From positions 62,001-126,000 of the forward strand of contig JANFAH010000025.1 in assembly GCA_024663395.1 (NCBI GenBank): DNA of 64,000 nucleotides, written 5' to 3'. How positions within the stretch are numbered: the stretch's first letter is position 1; each line of letters opens with the position of its first letter. The notes under the pieces are model-generated. The model was not told where the DNA came from. It made no database searches and saw only the letters and a program-made list of their open reading frames with translations. The stretch is from Pisolithus tinctorius (taxonomy: Eukaryota > Basidiomycota > Agaricomycetes > Boletales > Pisolithaceae). Made by a program: the position numbers and the translations under genes. Below are positions 55,068 through 64,000 of this stretch, in pieces.

Positions 55068-56128
55068 GTGGACAAAGAGATTAGGATGGAAAGACAGGTT
55101 TAGCAAGAGAACGACAATGGTGCCCAATATATCGATTGTAAAGTGCAGAAGTGGAGCGAAAACAACTGGCGGGCTTATATACAACGCGACTCAGCAATTG
55201 TGCACTGTGAAGACAGCGTGGTCGCCTCATGGACTCACCTACACCCGGTGGCGCTGCCGTCCTGAAAAGGATCGATACCATATTCATGATGGTAAAGGGT
55301 ATGGTGGACTGTTGTTGAAGCTTGTTCGAGCGGACCACCGCCACTCCTGATAGCTCACAGCAAGCCTAATACAATACCCCACCAGCAGAAAGCCTGAGGA
55401 TCACTAATCCATTGTTATCGATATATCTATATCTCTGTGCGGCTTGGCCTGACTGCGTATCACTGTGCAAACCAGAGCGATGTGTGTAGCTGTGAGGAAC
55501 TTGACATCACCCACCCTCCTGATCCTTAGTTCCGGTCAATAAATAACCACCCAGAGACTGGGACGGACAAAATCGAGGCCGACAAGGCGTTACGACGGGA
55601 AAGCGATATCCGGCCGCAAGCATGAGTGCCACGAGGCTGGACTTAATTTTTCGGGCCCAGAACAAGGTTTTTGTCAACGTGTCCGTGGTATTTCGAGAAG
55701 ATAGCAACACGGAGAGATACGTAACGGGCCGACGACACGTGCCAAATCCGGAAGAGAAGTATAGGCCCATTAATCACGCCTCTGCCGCGGTCATTCACAC
55801 TCATCCCAGCAGCAGCGAATTGGAATGAGTGGACCATAGGCATGGAGTTTCACCAACCCGCGTCAGGTAACAGTCGAAGTCACGCCACCTGGCCAATTAG
55901 AGTCAGGAGGGGCCTTTAGTAGAAGTGCATGTTCCAGGATGCGGAGCAGTCCTGGTCTGTTTTCATCTTTTGTTGCGCCAAATCGTACCGGACCGAATGC
56001 CCCGTGATTTGAAATTAAAGAGATAAATCAAAATCATATCACGAGTGTCTGATGTCATGCATTTTCGCAATCTCAAAAAATCTACCATTCCTTCGGACGT
56101 CTTTGGATTGCCCTGATTTCTTATCATC
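55068..56128. other. Divergent intergenic region, no convincing gene
   Basis: Separates the WASP-like and Helitron genes. Frames at 55507-55843 overlap on opposite strands and carry no motif I recognise. A Helitron 5' end (TC-start) should lie here but I cannot place it from one copy. Confidence 0.4.
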
Positions 56129-59100
56129 ATGACCGATGAATTTTTCCCTGCTGCATTGAGGTTGACAGTTGATGTTGTCGGTGGGGAGGATCGCACGTCC
56201 GTAAGTTATGCTACATTGAGGGAAAACTACATTTTTGCTGGGTTTGCTCAAGAAAGTAGGACTTTGCCTCGAGATCGTCTTCAACGTGGCACGATGATCG
56301 CTGTTGCGAGTTCGTTGAAGGAGTTTATTGAAGAGTTCCAGTTTCTTACCCGAGTTGACTTGTTGTCTATCTGTGATCGGCATTGCATTGCCGTGGGCAA
56401 TCGTTTATGTTTGAAGGGACTGCGTGATGTCCTTCGTGTTCACGCATGTACTGGTGAATGCCGTGCAGCTCCTTATGCTTTTCGGCAGTTGAGTCAGCGT
56501 CGGCGTGTTCATTCAAATGTGCACAAAGTCGCACCTGTTGGTGTGGATGACTATGTCGGCAACGCTCGGCAAGGGAGTCGTCGTCGTATGCAGGAGAGTC
56601 GTGAGCATCGTCGTGCCTGCAAAACAGTGGATGCCCTGAATGATGGTGTTGAGGATTGCGTCGAGTTTCCTCCTCATCGATCTTTTGATCAGAAAGTGGC
56701 CGTCATAAAGGAATGGCAAGAACGTATGAATCCATCTCACCTTAAGCAGGGAGTGTGTGCCGTTTGTGCACAGCTTTGTTTCGATTGCAAATTGCAGGAC
56801 ATTTGGCCAACTGAAATGATGTTGAAGCTACTTCGAAATGATTACTTGCCAGCTAAGGTATTGCCGCGGACTTATGCCATTGAACTCTATCACGGAGCGA
56901 TTCTGTCCCCAAAGGGCATGCGAGTGTTGGAGGACATTGGTGCCATTCAAATGTGTGATCGGTGTCGTCGTAGTTTGACTGGGAAGTCACCATCGCAGCC
57001 TGTAGATGCTCTTGCTAATTTTCAGTACTACGGATGGAGTGAGTTGCCCACGGAAATAAGAGAGGTTTTTCAATCAGCTTCGCCTTTTGAAGTGGCGTTG
57101 GTGTCATTGGCACGAGCATCAACGATTACACATCACTATCAATCTAAAGTAATGCGAGGAGGACGGATGCCGGAAGAGACTATTCAGAGATTTTCAAGGG
57201 GAAATGTTGCTATCTTACCTCAGGATGTAGCGGGGTTGCGACGGGTACTACCGCCTTCACCGGATGACGTTAAGGATACTCTTTGCGTCGTTTTTTGCGG
57301 GGGGAAATTTAGGCCTAGCAAGGAAGCACTTGCACGTTTTCGACCGGTGTTAGTGTCGAGAACTAAGGTCGAAATTATGATCAATTTTCTTATTTCAGAA
57401 AATCAATGGTACAAAGTTTCGGGTGTAAAATTTGATCGGGCCAATCTGGAAAGTCTCCTGGTCGGAAGCGATGAAGCGGTGGTTGTTGAGGGTATGCAGA
57501 TTACTCATTTGCCATCTTCGTCAGAAGAGGAAAATGGAAGTGAGCATAATTGGGACGATTTGTGTGGAGAACTGGTCATGGAGAACGTCGCATATACAAT
57601 GGGTGATTATTCTTCCCGAAGTTGTGAGAGCATGAAGGCCGAGGCGATGGCACACGCTCTTCATCATGGACAGTTTATGAGTAGTTCGTCAGGATCTCAG
57701 TTGGTCTCTGATTCCAAGCCATATTTAATGAGTGCCTTGTTTCCTCATTTGGATCCCTGGGGTATAGGCAGCTTTAATCCTCCGGAGAGGACAAGAGCTC
57801 AACAGATTCCTCTGGAACGTCAATTGAAGAACTTGTTGCGGCAGGTGGACTCACCTTTCGTAGGGGACTCTAGTTTTTCCTTCGTTTGTTGGAATATTGT
57901 GCAGAAGCGTGAGGCCGGCGAGAACGTCACCTTTTCTATTAAATCGCGACGTCGAAATGAGCTGGCTTCTCAATTACGGAGATTATCAGGTACGGTCTGT
58001 GACTTTGCGAAAAAGTGTTTGACAGGATCCATTCCTAAAGCTGTTTCTGACGATGAGAAAACGGTGATGCGTTTATTCCGTGAATTGACGGTGATATCGA
58101 AGAAATTGTGTGGGAGTGCTGGATACAAACTTTGTCATAGAAATGAAATCAGATCACTGACACGGTCATTGGGAACGCCTGCATTTTTTATCACCCTCAA
58201 TCCGCATGACCTGTCTAATATGCTTGTTGGCCATTTTGGGGGAACTACCGAGGGTGAGTGGAGGATGATGACCTCTTACCAACGTGCAGCTTTTGTTGCA
58301 TCGCATCCCGCCGCGGCATCCATCGCTTTCCATGAACAAATTCAAGCGTTTATAGATGTTATTCTTCGATATAAGCGGGGCGCGGGACTGTTCGGGACGT
58401 GTTCTGCATACTATGGCATGGTGGAAGCTCAGGGTCGTGGAACTTTGCACTGTCATATGCTGGTGTGGGTGGAAGGTAATCTTAATCCTGATCGATTGAG
58501 AGCAAAAATGCGTGATGACTCTGTATTTAAATCTTCAATTATACGTTGGCTGGAAGATACAATTAAATGTGAACTTCCTGGAATGACAAATGTCGTGGAT
58601 GTGGAAGGCAAACTTTGTCCTCCTGATGAAGATGAAGATATCGATCCGCGTGTTGAACGTGCTCCTCAGGTTGAAGAGTTGGACGACCTGGCGTTTGCTT
58701 CTGAGTTTCGTGAGTTCGTGACACGATTAGCTGTAAAGTGTAATTGGCATCAACATACTTCGACTTGTTATAAACATTTAAAAGCTGGAGAGGTTGGTGG
58801 TGATCATAACTGCCGAATGCGGATTGATGGTTCTGTGCGTGCTCTTACAGAACTGGACCCAGAAACGGAATCCATTTTGTTGAGAAGATTTCATCCTTGG
58901 ATAAACAATTTTAACGACGTTGTAATATTTTTATTACAGTGTAATATGGACATCAAGTATATAGGTTCTGGACCCGCCGCCAAAGCACTCACTTATTATA
59001 TTAGTGATTACATTGCGAAGGATGAGTTGAAAGTACATGTTGGTCTCCAAGCCTTACAGAGTGCTATTGAAAGTCATCGAGAGCGATTCCGAGATGATAA

Positions 59101-61957
59101 CGTGTTTTCAGATGAATTTCGCAACAAGAATCTTTTAACTAAAACTGTCAACGCGATGATGGGAAGACGCGAGATATCTCATCAGCAGGTTATGAGTTAC
59201 CTTGTAGGGGGGGGGGATCATTATGCAGGACATGAATTCCGTACTGTACGATTTTACGAGTTTCTGGATATTGTTGATCAATCGAAATGTATTGATTGTG
59301 AACGTTTGGATCATACACAGTGTCCTTCCCCATTGTATGGTACAAATTGCATGGCACGTGCTGGCGAGGGGTCATTGACAGTGAACAGCGACACCGTCGA
59401 TTATTGTTTACGGCCTACTACTGTCGCTTTCAGTGGAATGTCGTTGTGGCAATTTATTGAACGTACTCAAAAAGTGGTCAAACTTAAAAAGGGCAAGCAG
59501 CAAAATGATTGTGACGACCTACAGCGGTTGAAATTCGTCTGCCATGATGAAAGACCATCTGTACAAGATCAACGTCCTTATACTCATCGCGAACGTGGAG
59601 TATTTAGTGATCCATCCCATCCGCAATATCATACATATGACCTCTGCATTCGAAATCGGGCAGTAGTGCCTGTTTTGATTGGGGATGCTATACCTCATCC
59701 TGATGACTCAGAAATACATCGTGACGAATTCTGTAAAGCTATGCTCACACTCTTTAAACCGTGGCGACGACCTTGTGATCTTTTACAATCCCACCCAAAC
59801 TGGTCAGCAGCTTTTGAAAGTTATCAATTCCCTGAGAGTGTATCGACGTTAATCCAGAACTTTACCGTCGAAATGGAATGTAAAGATGCACGAACGCATG
59901 AGAACATAGACCTCGCTGACCCCAAGTTTGCTCGACAACTTCCCATTCCTTCGAGTGTCGCAGAAGAAAATATTAACATTGAACATTTGCGTGAAGCACT
60001 CCTCGAAGATTCAGAGCTTAATCCAGAGTTCGATGACGCCGAAAATGAGAGGGTGTGTCACGAAGATATTCCCGAGGATGAGCGTGACATAATACAAATG
60101 TTGAAACTACATCGACAAGATAGCGTTTTTTGTAAAGAGAACGATGGGAGTCTGGGCAGTGTCCAATGTCTGCGACCAGGTCTTGATGACGAGTTAGCTG
60201 TTCATAAGAGTATTATGACTGCAGCTAAAAAGAGAAAGAGGCCTGTAAGTTCAGAGGACGATGAAGAAAGACATCAAGGGGACGGACACGAAATTGAGCA
60301 AACCGAACCGTTGATGACCATCCATTCCCTCTATGATAAAGATTGTTCCATGACAACCGACAGCGGAACTGTAGAACCTGATGAAAGGATGAGACACGCG
60401 AAGGACGTCATAAAGGATTGGAAACTCTCTGAAAATGAAGAACAACTTCGCGCCTTTAGTATTGTATCAGATCATATGATTTCTGAAAAGAACGACCAAC
60501 TGTTGATGTTCATTACCGGAATCGCTGGATCTGGGAAAAGTCATGTAATACATGCCATTGAAGATTTATTTCAGCGTACGAATCGTTCACATGAACTTTC
60601 TCTAAGTGCGCCAACAGGGAGCGCTGCGTCGCTTATAGGAGGGTACACCATTCATGCGTTGACATACATGGGGAGCCGTCTTGGACAACGAAATCAAGAA
60701 GATTTGCAACATCTATGGCGAAGAATAAAATATCTTATCCTAGATGAGGTGTCGATGGTCTCGGCTGAATTACTTACCGAAATAGCTGAACGAATCGCAT
60801 CAGCCAAGGTTGATGAGCTGAAAGGAAATGACAAACCGTTTGGGGGAGTAAATATCATTTTTGCTGGAGATATGGGACAGCTACGTCCCGTAAATGGAGC
60901 TGCTCTGTATTCTTGGAATTTAGTTCAGAATCTTGATAAACATACTTTTGAGACCGTACGGAGTCAACGACGATTATTTGGTGCATACATTTGGCGGAAT
61001 TTAAGTCATGTCGTTCAGCTACAAAAAAACGAGCGAGCACGAGATGATCCCGAATTTGTGGAGTTGTTAAATCGCGTTCGAATTGGAAATGCATCCACAC
61101 GCTCAGATGGTGGTGCATCAGACTATGAGATTTTGATGAGCCGGTTATTGTCTCGCTTGCAAGGAGAAAAGCCAGACCAATTCGAGTCTTTCCGAGATGC
61201 ACCCGTGATTTTTGGAGAACGTCGTTTGCGAGATCGATACAATGACGAAAAGGCGAAACTATACGCTTGTGCGACAGGTCAACGATTTGAGTATTACAAT
61301 GCAGAACATAGTTGTAAAGGTCAACCGATGAGTGGCGAAGAAAACGAGCGACTGACACGTGTACGGTCAAAGGACTCCAAGGAAAGTTTAGGAAAGCTTC
61401 CGCTTATACCTGGAATGCCCATTCAAATAACTGAAAATTTGGCATTAGAGTATAAGATCGTTAATGGCGCCCGAGGACATCTTCGCGATGTTATATATGA
61501 TGAAGTTGATGGTGCAAGAATTGCACGGTGTGCCTACGTTGAAATTCCATCCTCTGAGATCCAAATTCCTAACAAAGCAAGTCATTTCGTTCCCATCTTT
61601 CCTCAGCCATGTACTATTAGCTATCGTGGGGAAAACAACAGCCTTTTCAAAATCACCCGTCGACAATTACCTTTGGTTCCTGCATGGGCCTTCACCGATT
61701 ACAAAGTCCAAGGCGCCTCGCTGTCGAAAGTGATAGTGGATCTTGCAAGTGCGCGTGGAATCCAACATGCATACGTGATGCTCTCACGAGCAACTTCCCT
61801 TGCCAACGTCGCCGTCCTTCGTTATTTCACACCACGTCGCTCTCTTGGGCGTTTACAAGAAGATCTTCGTCGTGAATTAGGTCGGTTGTCTTGTTTAGAT
61901 GAAACTACTCGATTTCACTTCGAAGCTCAACGAGAGATGATCTCCTTTCTCCAATAA
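56129..61957 (+). CDS. Helitron Rep-helicase transposase, 1942 aa
   Basis: An intron-free, uninterrupted frame. N-terminal part: a Cys-rich region (about 205-330; CAVCAQLCFDC and CDRCRRSL) like the DUF6570 domain of Helitrons, then the Helitron-like N domain (YLMSALFPHLDPWG). Rep domain: the HUH-type motif TLHCHMLVWVEG (H774, H776) and the YYISDYIAK segment (Y956/Y957/Y961), the nicking tyrosines. C-terminal Pif1-type helicase: Walker A GIAGSGKS at 1464-1471, LILDEVSM Walker B, FAGDMGQLRPV, DYKVQGASL and YVMLSRATS. Helitrons move by rolling-circle replication as single-stranded DNA. Everything needed is present, so this copy could be autonomous. Element ends (5' TC, 3' CTRR with hairpin) were not located. 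Confidence 0.95.
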   Translation: MTDEFFPAALRLTVDVVGGEDRTSVSYATLRENYIFAGFAQESRTLPRDRLQRGTMIAVASSLKEFIEEFQFLTRVDLLSICDRHCIAVGNRLCLKGLRDVLRVHACTGECRAAPYAFRQLSQRRRVHSNVHKVAPVGVDDYVGNARQGSRRRMQESREHRRACKTVDALNDGVEDCVEFPPHRSFDQKVAVIKEWQERMNPSHLKQGVCAVCAQLCFDCKLQDIWPTEMMLKLLRNDYLPAKVLPRTYAIELYHGAILSPKGMRVLEDIGAIQMCDRCRRSLTGKSPSQPVDALANFQYYGWSELPTEIREVFQSASPFEVALVSLARASTITHHYQSKVMRGGRMPEETIQRFSRGNVAILPQDVAGLRRVLPPSPDDVKDTLCVVFCGGKFRPSKEALARFRPVLVSRTKVEIMINFLISENQWYKVSGVKFDRANLESLLVGSDEAVVVEGMQITHLPSSSEEENGSEHNWDDLCGELVMENVAYTMGDYSSRSCESMKAEAMAHALHHGQFMSSSSGSQLVSDSKPYLMSALFPHLDPWGIGSFNPPERTRAQQIPLERQLKNLLRQVDSPFVGDSSFSFVCWNIVQKREAGENVTFSIKSRRRNELASQLRRLSGTVCDFAKKCLTGSIPKAVSDDEKTVMRLFRELTVISKKLCGSAGYKLCHRNEIRSLTRSLGTPAFFITLNPHDLSNMLVGHFGGTTEGEWRMMTSYQRAAFVASHPAAASIAFHEQIQAFIDVILRYKRGAGLFGTCSAYYGMVEAQGRGTLHCHMLVWVEGNLNPDRLRAKMRDDSVFKSSIIRWLEDTIKCELPGMTNVVDVEGKLCPPDEDEDIDPRVERAPQVEELDDLAFASEFREFVTRLAVKCNWHQHTSTCYKHLKAGEVGGDHNCRMRIDGSVRALTELDPETESILLRRFHPWINNFNDVVIFLLQCNMDIKYIGSGPAAKALTYYISDYIAKDELKVHVGLQALQSAIESHRERFRDDNVFSDEFRNKNLLTKTVNAMMGRREISHQQVMSYLVGGGDHYAGHEFRTVRFYEFLDIVDQSKCIDCERLDHTQCPSPLYGTNCMARAGEGSLTVNSDTVDYCLRPTTVAFSGMSLWQFIERTQKVVKLKKGKQQNDCDDLQRLKFVCHDERPSVQDQRPYTHRERGVFSDPSHPQYHTYDLCIRNRAVVPVLIGDAIPHPDDSEIHRDEFCKAMLTLFKPWRRPCDLLQSHPNWSAAFESYQFPESVSTLIQNFTVEMECKDARTHENIDLADPKFARQLPIPSSVAEENINIEHLREALLEDSELNPEFDDAENERVCHEDIPEDERDIIQMLKLHRQDSVFCKENDGSLGSVQCLRPGLDDELAVHKSIMTAAKKRKRPVSSEDDEERHQGDGHEIEQTEPLMTIHSLYDKDCSMTTDSGTVEPDERMRHAKDVIKDWKLSENEEQLRAFSIVSDHMISEKNDQLLMFITGIAGSGKSHVIHAIEDLFQRTNRSHELSLSAPTGSAASLIGGYTIHALTYMGSRLGQRNQEDLQHLWRRIKYLILDEVSMVSAELLTEIAERIASAKVDELKGNDKPFGGVNIIFAGDMGQLRPVNGAALYSWNLVQNLDKHTFETVRSQRRLFGAYIWRNLSHVVQLQKNERARDDPEFVELLNRVRIGNASTRSDGGASDYEILMSRLLSRLQGEKPDQFESFRDAPVIFGERRLRDRYNDEKAKLYACATGQRFEYYNAEHSCKGQPMSGEENERLTRVRSKDSKESLGKLPLIPGMPIQITENLALEYKIVNGARGHLRDVIYDEVDGARIARCAYVEIPSSEIQIPNKASHFVPIFPQPCTISYRGENNSLFKITRRQLPLVPAWAFTDYKVQGASLSKVIVDLASARGIQHAYVMLSRATSLANVAVLRYFTPRRSLGRLQEDLRRELGRLSCLDETTRFHFEAQREMISFLQ

Positions 61958-62256
61958 CATGTAATTGCTAGCACTATGGTGACGTCCATTTACTTTCCAT
62001 TTGTTCTCATTTTCTATTTCATTAGTCGTCATTCTAGATCAATCTTCAAAGGTCCAATACAATTGTGAATTACAGATTTCGCTATAATTTCCAACTGCAC
62101 TTCCGTGCAGTATTGCAATTTGACGCTTCAACACCCTTCGAAGCTGACGTCATTGGCACGTCTTGTATTTCCTCTTTTTTTCCATTTTTCTGACTTACTT
62201 TAAGGCGTCTATCCAGAACGGCGGGAAAATTAGACCATCCATCTGATTGCTTCTTA

Positions 62257-63306
62257 ATGGCTTTCATTCGATCCGTCGCCGACGAAGTCGCCAGTGATTT
62301 GTGGCCAGAAGAAAATCGTCACGCAATTCAACTCCGTGTTAACGGACGAAAACTTGCGGGGTGGGAACGTTTTCCAACTTCTTTGGAAGACATAGCCACG
62401 TGGGCGAGTCTCATCAAGGATGACAATAATACAAACGAAAATCGCAACAAAATTCTTGTTTACAAATCCTCGCCTCTCTTCACTCCTGGCGCATTCTATC
62501 CAGTGTCTGTTCGTTTGTATGGCTTCTTACAGTCATTCCAAATCGGAACTCATGGGAACTGGCAACGGTAAGAAGTCTTTTCATTGCTGTTATCATTGTC
62601 AACTGAATTCTTTTCGGAGACTCGATCATGGCAACGGCCAGGCAACAGAAAAATTAGTGTTGTCATGTGGTGGAAACGCTTATGACGCCGCGTGGAAAAA
62701 CCAGCTTGATTCCCTGAATCTTGCTGGTACGTTTGCAAGCAAAAGCCTTCAAATGCCCCTTCATCATCGCTACAACTCGAAGCGCCTATTTTTACAGCGA
62801 AGAATCTTTACCGGCGATGGTGCTTCTTCGACAACGTTGGAAGCACCGTCCAGAGCTGCCGTCGATCAAGCTTCACATGTAAACAATCTCCAAAGTATGA
62901 GCGACGATTGCAGTTTATTTGATATGGATCTTCGTGGAATCATTTTGCCCTTACGTGAAGATTCTCTCAATCATGGCGACTTCGTTGAAGTAGATGTCGA
63001 ATTCGACCTCGTAATCACACGTGATAACATCTGACAAACTACTCTGAAAGCCTATCTCACCTTCAAGGACGTAGTTCGTTTATTACCAGCATCAGACCCC
63101 TCGGTAAGGCAAATGTAGATCTAGGTATGCATTTTGCATTGACACATAATCAGGTGTCTGTTGGTGTCAAACGTAAGGTAACCGCGGAGGAGCATCAATC
63201 CTCCACATTAATCAAACGCATGCGGACTGGATCGACAGCACAAAATATAGGTCCCAGTTCATCAACTCGTAAACCGCAATCGACCCTAGAAACGTATGTT
63301 GGATAA
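62257..63306 (+). CDS. Unknown protein downstream of the Helitron, with an in-frame TGA
   Basis: Model: 62257-62567, 62620-63103 and 63154-63306, 315 codons plus stop in one frame except for TGA at 63032-63034. The first two exons alone give a 241-residue product ending at that TGA. Beyond it the frame continues with plausible coding sequence (LKAYLTFKDVVRLLPASDPS) to a GTAAGG donor and a basic last exon (GVKRKV..TLIKRMRTG), so TGA is either a nonsense change (CGA to TGA) or sits in a 30-nt intron (63015-63044). Motifs include RFPTSLEDIATWASL, SPLFTPGAFYPVSVRLYGF, RRIFTGDGASS and NHGDFVEVDVEFDLV. I do not recognise a family. It may be Helitron cargo. Confidence 0.6.
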
Positions 63307-63823
63307 GTTTTCGGTAGCAAGATCTTGTGATTGATTCACATATACAGTGATGAACGGTCAACCAGAAAATGATGTCTTTCATTTCATTCAATGCCTGTCG
63401 TCCCCAACGTTGAAAGCTTGTCATTTAAATGAGTATATCTTTGATGATGGCACATTTTCCCATTCGAATTCTTGAAAACTTGTCGCATACGTTCTGTCAT
63501 CATTCGTGCATCGAAAGCTCTGCCTTGCAATATCAATATTGTCAGATCATCCCAAGTGAAGCGCAAACAATTTCATTTTTAACTGCAGTGTACGTGCTAC
63601 GAACATCTGCTTTCCAGTACCACCAACAATCTCCCCCCCAAAGAAAGACGAAGAAAGGATGACAACATCACTACGTCAACATTTGCAAACTTCATCATCA
63701 AGAATGTTTCCGTGAGTAGATCATTACCCAAACTACGTGTCATACATCCTGGCCCATTTTCCAATTTTCCCAAAAATATATAAAGTGCACTGCCAAGCTT
63801 TCGATTGTAGCTCGACCCGCGAA
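63307..63823. promoter_or_regulatory. Intergenic region with TATA box for the next gene
   Basis: TATATAAA at 63777-63784 lies about 40 bp before the ATG at 63824. Nothing else is recognised between 63307 and 63770. Confidence 0.55.
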
Positions 63824-64000
63824 ATGCCTCCTAAACGCGAAAACGCTGAACAAGGGGAAGTGATGTCTCCTTCCAAACGTTCTCGGTACGAATCTTACAG
63901 TTTAATGAATGTTTCAATTCTAACGAACAACACAACTACGAAAAAAAAGGATTGAAGACTCTTCTCCATCATCTCAGGCCACCAAAACCGCTTCGAATGC
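63824..64000 (+). CDS. Unknown Lys/Ser-rich protein, 5' end only
   Basis: Exon 1 is 63824-63885 (MPPKRENAEQGEVMSPSKRS), the intron 63886-63949 starts GTACGA and ends AAAG, and exon 2 runs from 63950 to the window end (RIEDSSPSSQATKTASN). The frame is continuous across the splice. The basic KRSR stretch looks like a nuclear localisation signal and resembles the basic tail of the preceding gene. It follows a TATA box. The rest of the gene is outside the window. Confidence 0.55.

Noticed and set aside
55507..55843. Overlapping 66-87-codon frames on both strands
   Set aside because: No conserved motif, no codon or splice support, and the strands compete for the same DNA.

Overview
The window reads as nuclear DNA of a mushroom-forming basidiomycete (Agaricomycetes). 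The evidence is: multi-exon genes with 45-60 nt GT-AG introns and CTAAC/CTGAC-like branch sites; a Plavaka-type DNA transposase; a DUF6532-like gene; a chromovirus LTR retrotransposon; a Helitron; and a cluster of TPR-HET genes of the kind linked to fungal self/non-self recognition. No bacterial features are present. All exon models were built by hand from reading frame, splice motifs and comparison between paralogues inside the window.

Layout. 1-2257: the 5' end of an alpha/beta-hydrolase gene (third copy) and its upstream DNA, interrupted by a CACTA-like non-autonomous element (835-1643) that carries a tRNA-derived SINE-like stretch. 2258-14948: a transposon-rich locus with a DUF6532-like gene, an unknown gene and a Plavaka transposase gene (5058-14948) whose last exon is split by a young Ty3/gypsy chromovirus (7753-14593; 451-bp LTRs, 5-bp TSD, self-priming signature). 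About 15205-25470: two tandem copies of a ~4.3-kb block, each holding a tyrosine-recombinase remnant, a decayed alternative NADH dehydrogenase fragment and a seven-exon alpha/beta-hydrolase gene on the minus strand. 25514-26743: a 1.23-kb inverted repeat with tRNA-like modules.

28103-47768: four minus-strand TPR-HET paralogues. Each has an N-terminal array of alternating 45-residue TPR-like units and a C-terminal HET domain. Copy 1 is a pseudogene of copy 3. Their intergenic DNA is duplicated too, and an orphan copy of the 3' flank lies at about 19830-21060. This cluster is the most interesting system here: repeat number differs in whole 90-residue super-units, as expected for recognition arrays diversifying by unequal exchange.

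49603-55067: a decayed cupin gene, an apparently intact 18-exon alternative NADH dehydrogenase (source family of the remnants in the tandem blocks), and a WASP-like WH1-CRIB gene with no visible VCA module. 56129-64000: an uninterrupted Helitron Rep-helicase gene followed by two unknown genes, the second running off the window.
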